A stretch of DNA of 64,000 nt, from assembly GCA_020796225.1 (NCBI GenBank), contig CM036755.1, positions 46,847,806-46,911,805 on the forward strand. Reading direction: 5' to 3'. This stretch comes from Arion vulgaris (Eukaryota; Mollusca; Gastropoda; Stylommatophora; Arionidae). Every line of letters begins with the position of its first letter. The stretch's first letter is position 1. Shown in pieces: positions 22,440-31,760 of this stretch. A program made the translations under genes and the position numbers. The notes under the pieces were generated by a model. The model saw only the letters and a list, made by a program, of their open reading frames with translations. It was not told the origin of the DNA and ran no database searches.

Positions 22440-22870
22440 ACATAAGTAAATCAGTTTACATGACATTAATGGCAAATCTGGACGATGACATCAAATGACA
22501 GAAGAAAACTAGTCACGACAAAGATAAAGTGTTTATGCAGAGTGCTGATAGTATCAAGAAGAGACCGGTTGAGAAATGAAGACATAGAAAAAGTGGGTAC
22601 AACATCAGTACTGAACTTCATCAAGAAACAATAAATGAAATGGTTCGGCCACATAAGCAGATTGCCAACAGGCAGTGCACGACAAAGAGCAATGTTACTC
22701 CGATACAGTGGATACAAAGTAAAAGACCGGTAACGCAAAAGGTGGACTTCAGGGATAACAAAGGCGTCGAAAGACACTGTTTACGAAGCGAACATAAGGG
22801 CTCGTTCTAGAAATATCTTCTTATCCTGACGCTGTGAGGCAAAACTGGATTAGAGAAATGAAGAAAGAAA
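22440..22870 (+). mobile_element. LINE 3' fragment, family B
   Basis: Frames match the best family B copy (26578-26970, minus): KLVTTKIKCLCRVLIVSRR-like, then KWFGHISRLPTGSA-like and RAMLLRYSGYKVKDR, ending at cttatcctgacgctgtgagg. Contains stops. Confidence 0.8.
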
Positions 22871-22911
22871 GAAAGATGAAAACCTTTTAGTGAAAACGTT
22901 GTTTTGTTTTC

Positions 22912-23095
22912 CTTTTTTGATTGATAGATAAGACCATCATCCTTACACTTCGGGAAGTAACCATGTGTGATCCGATTTCTTTCTTGCACACGAAGATCTC
23001 AGCGACAGTGCACAAACTCCGTAGCAAATGAGAGGGTCCCCGATGTCATTTAATTGTGAAGATGGTGAAAATATTTTATACATATTGTGTTTTAT
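22912..23095 (-). mobile_element. SINE family C, 3' part, minus orientation
   Basis: A short ttgattgatag tail, then agtaaccatgtgtgatccg, ttcttgcacacgaagatctc and gatggtgaaaatattttat. The head is missing. Confidence 0.75.
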
Positions 23096-23231
23096 GAAAA
23101 TTATTTCACTTCACATTTTGCAATTTGAACTTAGAACAAGAATATATTTCTTTGAATTTTCCCAACGAAAAGATTTTATTTCATTACAGTATCGATGTTC
23201 TTTGTACTCAAATAGCATCATCCAAAGATCA

Positions 23232-23325
23232 AGATGGAAGTGAAAAAACAGATGATAAAAACTATTTCTCTACCAACAAGATGGAAGTGAAAAAACAGAT
23301 GATAAAAACTATTTCTCTACCAACA
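23232..23325. repeat. Perfect 47-bp tandem duplication
   Basis: agatggaagtgaaaaaacag starts at 23232 and again at 23279, identical over 47 bases. It lies at the left edge of the family D LINE fragment. Perfect identity implies a recent event. Confidence 0.92.
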
Positions 23326-23666
23326 CTTTGTTACTAGTTCCAAACTTGGTCTCTGACAGCAACACACCACACCACAGCTCATCACGTGTGAAATGAAATG
23401 CTTGAGGAAGACATTGGTGTCACCAGGAAAGAAAGACTACGAAACGAGGACATCAGAAGCAGAGTGGGCATAACTTCATTCACCGAATACATTGAAAAAC
23501 AATAATGTAATGGTTCTGACACATAATGAGAATGAAATACAACCAACCATCAATAACAGTATACAATAACAAGATATCTATTACTAGAGCCAAGGGAAGA
23601 CCAAGATAAAGATGGATAGACAATATCAAGACCACACTAAATAAACACGGATATAACACAACAAAT
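23326..23666 (+). mobile_element. LINE 3' fragment, family D
   Basis: Broken frames with ISLPTLCY, QTWSLTATHH, GVTRKERLRNEDIRSRVGIT-like and KWF-like sequence, aligning with 25405-25755 and 45668-46105. It runs directly into the 114-bp array. Confidence 0.75.
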
Positions 23667-24345
23667 GTGACTCATCTGGCACTGGAACACAAATTAAAGC
23701 TTCCACCACTACGCTAAACAGCAAGAGTGGACAACCAATGCCATCATCCACTTGGACAAAGACAATAGACAATAATAAGGGCGACTCATCTGGCCCTGAA
23801 ACGTAAATTAAAGCTTCCACCCCTTCGCTAAACGGCAAGAGTGGACAACCAATGCCATCATCCACTTGGACAAAGACAATAGACAATAATAAGGGCGACT
23901 CATCTGGCCCTGAAACGTAAATTAAAGCTTCCACCCCTTCGCTAAACGGCAAGAGTGGACAACCAATGCCATCATCCACTTGGACAAAGACAATAGACAA
24001 TAATAAGGGCGACTCATCTGGCCCTGAAACGTAAATTAAAGCTTCCACCCCTTCGCTAAACGGCAAGAGTGGACAACCAATGCCATCATCCACTTGGACA
24101 AAGACAATAGACAATAATAAGGGCGACTCATCTGGCCCTGAAACGTAAATTAAAGCTTCCACCCCTTCGCTAAACGGCAAGAGTGGACAACCAATGCCAT
24201 CATCCACTTGGACAAAGACAATAGACAATAATAAGGGCGACTCATCTGGCCCTGAAACGTAAATTAAAGCTTCCACCCCTTCGCTAAACGGCAAGAGTGG
24301 ACAACCAATTCCATCTTCCGCCTGGGGAAAGACAATAGACAATAG
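23667..24345. repeat. 114-bp tandem array (about 6 copies) grown from a LINE 3' end
   Basis: Copies start gcgactcatctggccctg at 23781, 23895, 24009, 24123 and 24237, with a diverged founder (gtgactcatctggcactgg) at 23667 continuous with the family D LINE. 114 is divisible by 3, which is why a 238-codon minus-strand frame crosses it; I do not regard that frame as a gene. Confidence 0.93.
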
Positions 24346-24563
24346 AAAATAATTTGTACAAATTGTTGTTTATCAAAACTATTTTACTTTATATTTTTCT
24401 ATTCTAACTTAGAACACATATATTTTTCTTTGAATTTTCCAAACCAAAAGATTTTATTTCATTACAATAGCTATGTTCTTTGTACTTCAATAGCAACATC
24501 TTCAACGCACATGTAGTGAACAAATTAAAAACCAATTTTCCTGTTTTTCTTTTTAAATCAAAG

Positions 24564-24718
24564 TTCCAGGAATTGTTCAGAATTTGAAAGTGTCTCAGGA
24601 TGACAAGAACGCTTCACAATTGATGATAACTTTTGATTGTTTAAAAGACTTTGAAGAGAATGGACCCAATGTTACATACGCTATTAGAGAGACTTTGTTA
24701 GGGTCGAATTATGATAAG
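24564..24718 (+). CDS. Receptor tyrosine phosphatase, exon 4: first half of an FN3 domain
   Basis: 155 bases, phase 1 start and phase 0 end, with the acceptor ttaaatcaaag and the donor gtaagc. It encodes PGIVQNLKVSQDDKNASQLM, then ITFDCLKDFEENGPNVTY. PGxVxNLKVS is the usual A-strand start of an FN3 domain in this family. Two sequons (NAS, NVT). The domain continues in exons 5 and 6. The acceptor has a modest pyrimidine tract (ctgtttttctttttaaatc). Confidence 0.85.
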
Positions 24719-24734
24719 GTAAGCCAGTATCAAA

Positions 24735-24910
24735 TCTTCTTCTTCATTGAACGCTCCATATCAAACACTTTTTAACCACTCTTTGTGATTTTTATGTGAT
24801 CCGAGCCTAAGAGCGATTGTACGTTATGTCATTTATACGCCTACAAGTAGGCCAGCAGATCCAATTTCTGTAACGCTTTTTATTTACTACGGTAGTTTCT
24901 TTAGAAAAAA
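24735..24910 (-). mobile_element. SINE-like retroposon, family D, partial
   Basis: The minus-strand tail (ttcttcttcattgaacgctc), ctttgtgatttttatgtgat, cctaagagcgattgtacg and ctacaagtaggccagcag are family D landmarks. The head is missing. It starts 17 bases inside the donor of exon 4. Confidence 0.75.
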
Positions 24911-25065
24911 TGTCTAAGTAGTAGTATGTCCCTTGCGGAATGTCGCTTTTATCACAGCCCGCCAGAAAAATTATGTGTCTCTTGCAAGTTCTTCCCAATC
25001 AAATTGTATGACAAATATGTTTGTTGTTGTTTTCTGTTAATTTTTAAACAAGATAAACCTAGTTA

Positions 25066-25375
25066 TGGGTGGGTCTCCCGCCTTAAGGCGAAGATGTAGG
25101 TGGATTGGTCATGTATGTTGTATGCCAGTAAGGATATTGGATAGAACAGCTCTCCGATGGACAACGCATAGTAAAAGAAGACCTAGATGTCCAAAGGAAA
25201 CATGCATGGAGAAGAATTGTGGGAAGAGAGTTGAAAGATTGTGGCCTGGCATGGCAAACAATTGGTAGATATGTGGCAAAACGGCAGCAATGGAAATCTC
25301 TAGTGGAAGCTTTGTATCAAGCGGGACACAAAAAGGATTTAGATAAATGGACTACAATTAATAGTCCGTTATTCT
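25066..25375 (+). mobile_element. LINE 3' fragment, family F
   Basis: Frames read RRRCRWIGHVCCMPVRILDR, TALRWTTHSKRRPRCPKETC and ELKDCGLAWQTIGRYVAKRQ, a LINE protein end (RWxGHVCRM ... GRPRETWRR type) with frameshifts. It ends in TTATC repeats near 25370-25395. The copy at 61480-61830 is on the other strand. Confidence 0.8.
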
Positions 25376-25404
25376 TATCTTATCTTATCTTAACCACATT
25401 TGCG

Positions 25405-25755
25405 TGAAGCGTCGTGGGGAGATTTAGTTTCTATCTTGTGCCAGGTGTGTTGCGCTTGACGTTGTCAGTCCATGCTTTCGCAGGCACTCTGAGATGTTAT
25501 CTATCCATCGTGTTCTTGGCCTACCTCGTGCTCTGCGCCCTGAGCGTCGATTATTGTAGGCACGTGATGGTAGTAAATGTGGTTCCATTCTCATTAGATG
25601 GCCGAACCACTTGATTCTTTGCTTCTCGATGTACTGTATGCATGGTATAGTACCAACGATGCTTCTGATATTCTCGTTTCTCACTCTATCTCGCCTTGTA
25701 ACGTTGACAGCTTTTCGTAGACATCTCATTTCACATGTTGTAATCTTTCTTTCTT
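25405..25755 (-). mobile_element. LINE 3' fragment, family D
   Basis: A 101-codon open frame on the minus strand (25424-25729): MRCLRKAVNVTRRDRVRNEN, QRIKWFGHLMRMEPH and RRARGRPRTRWIDNI. It is the clearest family D protein end in the window. The reading frame is intact only over this terminal segment; no RT domain remains. Confidence 0.85.
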
Positions 25756-25837
25756 ATGTTTTTTATTCATCCTGTAATATTTCATAGCATTATAAGATGT
25801 TTTTATGATGGTTCACAGTTTGCAGTTCGCACTATCT

Positions 25838-25972
25838 ATCTATCTATCTTTCTTTCTATCTTTCTTTCTATCTATCTATATATCTATCTATCTCTATCTA
25901 TCTATATATCTATCTATCTCTATCTATCTATCTATCTATATATCTATCTATCTATCCATCTACATATCTATA

Positions 25973-26003
<31 letters not shown>

Positions 26004-26470
26004 ATATCTATCTATCTATCTATCTACATATCTATATATCTATCTCTATCTATCTATCTATATATCTATCTCTATCTATATATCTATATATCTATCTATC
26101 TATCCATCTACATATCTATATATCTATCTATCTATCTATACATCTATCTATCTATATATCTATCTATCTATCTATCCATCTACATATCTATATATCTATC
26201 TCTATCTATCTATCTATATATCTATCTATCTATCTATCTACATATATATCTATCTATCTATCTATCTATCCATCTACATATCTATATATCTATCTATCTA
26301 TCTATCCATCTACATATCTATATATCTATCTATCTATATATATATATATAACTATATATATATATATATATCTCAATCTATCTATCTCTCTATATATCTA
26401 TCTATCTCAATCTATCTATCTCTCTATATATCTATCTATCTGTCTATCTATTTATATATCTATTCTCTAA
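25838..26470. repeat. ATCT (GATA) tetranucleotide array, about 630 bp
   Basis: Continuous tatc/atct repeats with CATC, ACAT and TATA variants and two (TA)n stretches near 26338-26372. It abuts the 3' end of a minus-strand family B LINE. The smaller ATCT tract at 62955-63025 has the same neighbour, so this is an overgrown LINE tail. The 221- and 247-codon frames are artefacts. Confidence 0.93.
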
Positions 26471-26970
26471 TCCTGTTTTGCCTTTCAGCGTCAGGTTGAA
26501 AAAGGAGACACCTGGAGCGAACCTCTCTATACGCCTTGTCTTTCTTGTATTCTCCAGTCCTGATTTGTCTCACAGTTTCAGGATAAGAAGAGATTTCTAG
26601 AATGGGCTTTTGTGTGCGCTTCATAAACAGTATCTTTCGTTGTCTCTGTTATCTCTGAGATCCACCTTTTTCGTGACCGGCCTTTTGCTTTGTATCCACT
26701 GTATCGGAGTAATATTGCTCTTTGTGACGCACTGTTTGTTGGTAATCTGCTTATGTGGCCGAACCATTTAATTTGTTGTTTCTTGATGAAGTTCAGTATC
26801 GATATTTCACCAACTTTTTCCCTGATGTCTTCATTTCTAAACCGGTTTCTTCTTGTTACTCCCAGCATTCTGCGTAGACACTTCATCTCTGTCGTGACTA
26901 GCTTTCTTCTATCATTTGTTGTCAGCATCCAGGTTTGGCACTGATAGCATAATGTGGGTAGTACTAACAA
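26471..26970 (-). mobile_element. LINE 3' fragment, family B, best copy
   Basis: A 130-codon minus-strand frame (26578-26970): LPTLCYQCQTWMLTTNDRRK, MKCLRRMLGVTRRNRFRNED, KKQQIKWFGHISRLPTNSAS and KAKGRSRKRWISEIT. This is the region after the RT domain in RTE-like LINEs. The protein end is intact in this copy but truncated upstream. Confidence 0.87.
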
Positions 26971-27099
26971 GCTCTAACTAATGCCTTTGGTACAAAGTGT
27001 TACTGAAGTCTTCTCTTCTCTCAATAAATTATATACTTACTTGATTTTTAATTGTTACTCTTCTTTTTCCACTTCTAGTTTTTTAAAATTTATTTTGTT

Positions 27100-27235
27100 A
27101 TTCGTTTTTTACAAGATATTAAAGAAACCATGAATATGACCGTCGATGAAGTGCGTGAACTGGCTAGAGACAGAGTGAATTTCAGATGCGCTGCAAAGAG
27201 AGCAACGTCCTATAAAGGATACGCACCTTGATGAT
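27100..27235 (+). mobile_element. LINE protein end, family J-like
   Basis: Reads LKETMNMTVDEVRELARDRV, then NFRCAAKRATSYKGYAP and a stop, followed by a GATGATGATG tail. Same layout as 44990-45195 (NLNITLEEAGELARDKELFR). Only the last 40 residues remain. Confidence 0.7.
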
Positions 27236-27239
27236 GATG

Positions 27240-27480
27240 ATTCGTTTTAAGTCATAGATTTTCATTTTATGTCCTTTGGTATACATCTCTGTCGTAGTCT
27301 ACATGTAGTGTAATGTGAAATTCGTCACTCCTGTTGTATAGTTTGCGTGATAAAGGACTGTTGGTCGAAACGCTGCCGTGTATTGTCATTGTTTTTGTAT
27401 TTTGTAAAACTGCAGTACTTTGTTATTATGTGTTTTGACATTTTCCATAATTTAACTGCAGTCTCTCTCTCTCTATATCG
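27240..27480 (+). repeat. Dispersed repeat with GGTCGAAACG motif
   Basis: gtgaaattcgtcactcctgt, gcgtgataaaggactgttgg, tcgaaacgctgccgtg and cagtactttgttattatgtg. Matches 28640-28890 closely along its length. See the finding on the hammerhead-like core. Confidence 0.6.
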
Positions 27481-27531
27481 ATAATACAACTTCACGTTGT
27501 GTAATTATTCCAATATATATACTCTTCACAG

Positions 27532-27621
27532 GAAAATCCGAAATGGCATAACAAAACCTTACCAGGTTGTGGCAATACCTCTGTGACTGTCTCTCACATA
27601 GACATGACATATTCATTTTCT
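27532..27621 (+). CDS. Receptor tyrosine phosphatase, exon 5: middle of an FN3 domain
   Basis: 90 bases (30 codons), phase 0 at both ends, between the acceptor actcttcacag and the consensus donor gtaagt. It encodes ENPKWHNKTLPGCGNTSVTV, then SHIDMTYSFS. The run YSFS followed by VMAKNDAGEG in exon 6 makes the canonical F-strand Y-x-F-x-V-x-A-x-N. Two sequons (NKT, NTS). Being a multiple of three in phase 0, it could be skipped without a frameshift. Confidence 0.85.
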
Positions 27622-27724
27622 GTAAGTATGGTAGATTTTTTAAATCATATTCTGAAAGATAAAGGAATAAGAGTGGGAAGGGAAATAGTAAGAATGGAGA
27701 TATGAGTGGGTGGGGAGTGTATGA

Positions 27725-28335
27725 GGGGAAGAGAAGTAAGTAAGCGAGTGAGTGAGTGAGAGTTAGAAGCGAGTGAGTGAGTTAGAAGTGAGTTAGTGAG
27801 TTACAAGGGAGTGAGTGAGTTAGAAGTGAGTGAGTGAGTTAGAAGCGAGTGATTGAGTTAGAAGCGAGTGAGTGAGTTAGAAGCGAGTGAGTGAGTTACA
27901 AGGGAGTCAGTGAGTTAGAAGCGTGTGAATGAATTAGAAGTGAGTGAGTGAGTTAGAAGCGAGTGAGTGAGTTACAAGGGAGTGAGTATAGAGTGAACTA
28001 ATGAAGGGTGTGTAAGTGAGTGAAGAGTTAGTAAGGAGTGAGTGAGTGACAAGTGAGGGAATTGTCAGGGTGAGGGGTGAATTAAGGAGTGGGTGGGTAG
28101 GTGGTGAGTGCTTGAGAGAGTAAGTGAGTGAATGAGGGAGGGGCGAGTGAGGAGTTGGTGAATTATCAGTCAGTGACGAGTGAATGAAAGGAGTAAATGA
28201 GGGAAGAGTGAGTGAGTGAGTGGTGAGTGAGTGAGTGAGTGAGTGAGTGAGTGAGTGAGTGAGTGAGTGAGTGAGTGAGTGAGTGAGTGAGTGAGTGAGT
28301 GAGTGAGTGAGTGAGTGAGTGAGTGAGTGAGATAC
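27725..28335. repeat. GAGT tetranucleotide array
   Basis: Irregular GAGTGAGT and GAGTTAGAAGC repeats, becoming pure (GAGT)n over about 130 bp near 28200-28330. The LTHS-type minus-strand frame is an artefact. Confidence 0.95.
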
Positions 28336-28504
28336 GACAAAAGTAAAACAATACAGAAGTAGAGAGCTAATGAGTTAATAACCTATTGAAATAACTGATA
28401 TCATTGCACTCTGTAGAGACCTATACGTGCGCAGCCTTCTTCGGCAAATAGCAAAGTCTAGCATTTGTGATAGATGTAGATTGATTAAAGGAAACCTATT
28501 GCAG

Positions 28505-28600
28505 TTGTTAAAGAATCACAGTAGCTTAGTAGTTAGTACACTAATCTTCTAGTAGATCTCAGTTCGAATCTTTAGGTTATACTTTTGTCAAACTCATCGG
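28505..28600 (+). mobile_element. tRNA-like sequence, probably a SINE head
   Basis: A-box-like TAGCTTAGTAGTTAG and B-box-like AGTTCGAATCT, about 35 bases apart. No acceptor-stem pairing could be seen, so it is not called as a tRNA gene. Confidence 0.5.
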
Positions 28601-28639
28601 GTTCCTACGCTATCAGTTTAATTTGGTAGTGTAACAGCT

Positions 28640-28890
28640 TCAGAGAAATCAATTATTTATTCATTTTTAAAGACATATTTTCATTTTAGAACCGTTAGGA
28701 TGTTTTTGTCATAGTCTATATGAGGTGCTGTTTTTGAAATTCGTCATTCCTGTTATATCGTTTGCTTGATAAAGGCCTTTTGGTCGAAACGTTGCTGTGT
28801 TATTGTTTTTGTATTTTGTAAAAGTACAGTACTTTGTTATTACGTGTTTCGCCATTGCTACATAGTTTTACTGCAATCTTCCCTTGTATC
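28640..28890 (+). repeat. Dispersed repeat with GGTCGAAACG motif
   Basis: gcttgataaaggccttttgg, tcgaaacgttgctgtg and cagtactttgttattacgtg. Upstream it shares tgaaattcgtcattcctgtt with the copy at 27325. Possible Penelope-like terminus. Confidence 0.6.
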
Positions 28891-28959
28891 GAGAAGAAAT
28901 GAGCAGAATTACATTTATCTTCGTTACGGGCACTTGGTGTCCTTGACAATCAGAGGGTA

Positions 28960-29100
28960 GACATGCTGACTGGATCTGCCACCATTTCAGGATAGAACTG
29001 ACATTCTAAGCGCTATCATAGAGTGTTGCCGCAAAGAGGATTTTTATTGAAACTAATCCACATCAACTGCTAAATTGCAAGAGCTGGGATTGAATGTTGG
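28960..29100 (+). repeat. Dispersed element E, left part
   Basis: gcaaagaggatttttattga, aactaatccacatcaactgc and gagctgggattgaatgttgg match the unexpanded copy at 18040-18115. The 34-bp array begins directly after. Confidence 0.75.
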
Positions 29101-30669
29101 AGTAGCAAGAAAAGTACAGCACAACAGGTAAATAAGTTGCAAGAAAAGTACAGAACAACGGGTAAATAAGTTGCAAGAAAAGTACAGCACAACAGGTAAA
29201 TAAGTTGCAAGAAAAGTACAGCACAACATGTAAATGAGTAGCAAGAAAAGTACAGCACAACAGGTAAATGAGTAGCAAGAAAAGTACAGCACAACAGGTA
29301 AATAAGTTGCAAGAAAAGTACAGCACAACAGGTAAATAAGTTGCAAGAAAAGTACAGCACAACAGGTAAATAAGTTGCAAGAAAAGTACAGCACAACAGG
29401 TAAATAAGTTGCAAGAAAAGTACAGCACAACAGGTAAATAAGTTGCAAGAAAAGTACAGCACAACAGGTAAATGAGTAGCAAGAAAAGTACAGCACAACA
29501 GGTAAATAAGTTGCAAGAAAAGTACAGCACAACAGGTAAATAAGTTGCAAGAAAAGTACAGCACAACAGGTAAATAAGTTGCAAGAAAAGTACAGCACAA
29601 CAGGTAAATGAGTAGCAAGAAAAGTACAGCACAACAGGTAAATAAGTTGCAAGAAAAGTACAGCACAATAGGTAAATAAGTTGCAAGAAAAGTACAGCAC
29701 AACAGGTAAATGAGTAGCAAGAAAAGTACAGCACAACAGGTAAATAAGTTGCAAGAAAAGTACAGCACAATAGGTAAATAAGTTGCAAGAAAAGTACAGC
29801 ACAACAGGTAAATGAGTAGCAAGAAAAGTACAGCACAACAGGTAAATGAGTAGCAAGAAAAGTACAGCACAACAGGTAAATAAGTTGCAAGAAAAGTACA
29901 GCACAACAGGTAAATGAGTAGCAAGAAAAGTACAGCACAACAGGTAAATAAGTTGCAAGAAAAGTACAGCACAACAGGTAAATAAGTTGCAAGAAAAGTA
30001 CAGCACAACAGGTAAATAAGTTGCAAGAAAAGTACAGCACAACAGGTAAATGAGTAGCAAGAAAAGTACAGCACAACAGGTAAATAAGTTGCAAGAAAAG
30101 TACAGCACAATAGGTAAATAAGTTGCAAGAAAAGTACAGCACAACAGGTAAATGAGTAGCAAGAAAAGTACAGCACAACAGGTAAATAAGTTGCAAGAAA
30201 AGTACAGCACAACAGGTAAATGAGTAGCAAGAAAAGTACAGCACAACAGGTAAATAAGTTGCAAGAAAAGTACAGCACAACAGGTAAATAAGTTGCAAGA
30301 AAAGTACAGCACAACAGGTAAATAAGTTGCAAGAAAAGTACAGCACAACAGGTAAATGAGTAGCAAGAAAAGTACAGCACAACAGGTAAATAAGTTGCAA
30401 GAAAAGTACAGCCCAACAGGTAAATAAGTTGCAAGAAAAGTACAGCACAACAGGTAAATGAGCAGCAAGAAAAGTACAGCACAACAGGTAAATAAGTTGC
30501 AAGAAAAGTACAGCACAACAGGTAAATGAGCAGCAAGAAAAGTACAGCACAACAGGTAAATGAGTAGCAAGAAAAGTACAGCACAACAGGTAAATAAGTT
30601 GCAAGAAAAGTACAGCACAACAGGTAAATAAGTTGCAAGAAAAGTACAGCACAACAGGTAAATGAGTAG
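29101..30669. repeat. 34-bp tandem array, about 46 copies
   Basis: Unit agtagcaagaaaagtacagc + acaacaggtaaatg (variant aataagtt), highly homogeneous. With a unit not divisible by 3 and no stop on the minus strand, all three minus frames stay open for over 520 codons; these are artefacts. Each + unit contains CAGGTAAAT, close to a 5' splice site. Confidence 0.96.
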
Positions 30670-30680
30670 GCTCATCAATC

Positions 30681-30920
30681 AACATCTTCTTCTTCGAACA
30701 CTTCATATTGACCTCTTGACCACTCAGTGTGATTTGTATGTGATCTGAGCCTAAGACGATTATACGTTGTGCCAGTTATGCGTCTAAAAGTAGGCCAGCA
30801 CATTCGATTTCTGCAATGCTTTTTATTTACTGTTCTCTTCCTTAGATCCTACATCAGGCGCCTTGTAGGTCGCAGTGCTACTATTCTTTGTTCCTTGCGG
30901 ACCCGGCACCACACGGGCAA
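30681..30920 (-). mobile_element. SINE-like retroposon, family D
   Basis: cttcttcttcgaacacttca (tail side), gtgatctgagcctaagacg, ctaaaagtaggccagcac, gcgccttgtaggtcgcagtg and acccggcaccacacgggc (head side). It lies inside element E, which resumes at about 30925 (gaatggctagtagctggac). Confidence 0.8.
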
Positions 30921-31049
30921 ATAAGCATCGAATTGAATGGCTAGTAGCTGGACGTTGTTTTCGATATTGCGTAGTAGAACGGAACAGCTATGGACATACA
31001 GTCCAGAGTACAATGAAGATATTCAAATCTGAAACTGTAAGTCTTCGAA

Positions 31050-31260
31050 GAAGAAATATGATCACAGAATATTGAGAATGCAAAGGGTTCAAGAAAGAGA
31101 GAACGATCTAAGGAGACCCTGAAACGATCTTTGCTGAGAGAGGCAAGAAATATCGGTCTCAGTTCCATGGAGGAGATTGAGCGAGTTGCCCAGGATAGAG
31201 CGGTATAAAGAAATTACTTGCAGTCCCTATGTAACGTATAACGCTACGAGAGGAATTATT
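31050..31260 (+). mobile_element. LINE 3' fragment, family I
   Basis: ttcaagaaagagagaacgat, gagaccctgaaacgatcttt, gttgcccaggatagagcgg and the tail gaggaattattatttatta. Same end as 59233-59542. The protein reads LRRPxKRSLLREARNIGLSS-like sequence with stops. Confidence 0.75.
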
Positions 31261-31459
31261 ATTTATTATTTTTATTGATGATATAAAATAAATTTCAGTT
31301 TGTTATTTTTCAAATCTCGTCATTTGCAATAGCTTTTAGCTTGAATATTTATGGAGATTCTTCTTTAAGACAGTGTCTGACACACTCAACCTTTATAAAC
31401 AAGTTATTGGGTTAAATTATTCACAAATATCTGAATATTATACTGTATGCTTACACCAG

Positions 31460-31529
31460 GTGATGGCCAAGAACGACGCAGGTGAGGGAAACTTTTCAGA
31501 TGTTGCAGACGTGGACGTACGTTCAAAAT
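31460..31529 (+). CDS. Receptor tyrosine phosphatase, exon 6: end of the third FN3 domain
   Basis: 70 bases, phase 0 start and phase 1 end, with the acceptor tgcttacaccag and the donor gtaaat. It encodes VMAKNDAGEGNFSDVADVDV, then RSK. AKNDAGEG is the F-G turn of fibronectin III; GNFS gives a sequon. The frame stays open 90 bases upstream to a second possible acceptor, ttctttaag at 31361-31369, discussed in the findings. The junction codon with exon 7 is TTG. Confidence 0.82.
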
Positions 31530-31610
31530 GTAAATATATTTCCTTATTATTCATTCTTTCTGTCTCTTTTTAACTCTAATCCTGGTTTGTCTCACTGCGT
31601 CATCATAAGA

Positions 31611-31760
31611 CATGTTGTTGTTGTTGTTAGTTGGTGGGTTAAGCCTCTATGTGGCCGAGGCACGCCCTTTCAACCTAAGACCTATGTCTTTTTGGTTATA
31701 TCAGGGCGTATTGGCCTTTTTTCTTGAAGTGGCCATGTGGCCTGGGACTTGTCCTGGTAT
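31611..31760. other. Unclassified intron sequence with a TTG microsatellite start
   Basis: Begins ttgttgttgttgttagttgg, then gtggccgaggcacgcccttt. Probably the end of a dispersed element, but I found no second copy in this window. Confidence 0.3.

Noticed and set aside
23626..24342. 238-codon minus-strand frame with a 38-residue repeat
   Set aside because: It is a 114-bp array of a LINE 3' end; no host-gene features.
25756..26499. 247- and 221-codon frames rich in YLSI repeats
   Set aside because: Translation of an ATCT microsatellite.
27319..27365. Active hammerhead ribozyme
   Set aside because: The conserved CUGAUGA box is TGATAA-like with the catalytic G replaced, and stem I cannot be formed convincingly; kept only as a degenerate resemblance.
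29053..30706. Three minus-strand open frames of more than 520 codons
   Set aside because: The 34-bp unit has no stop on this strand and is not a multiple of 3, so all frames stay open and encode the same peptide cycle. Artefact of the array.
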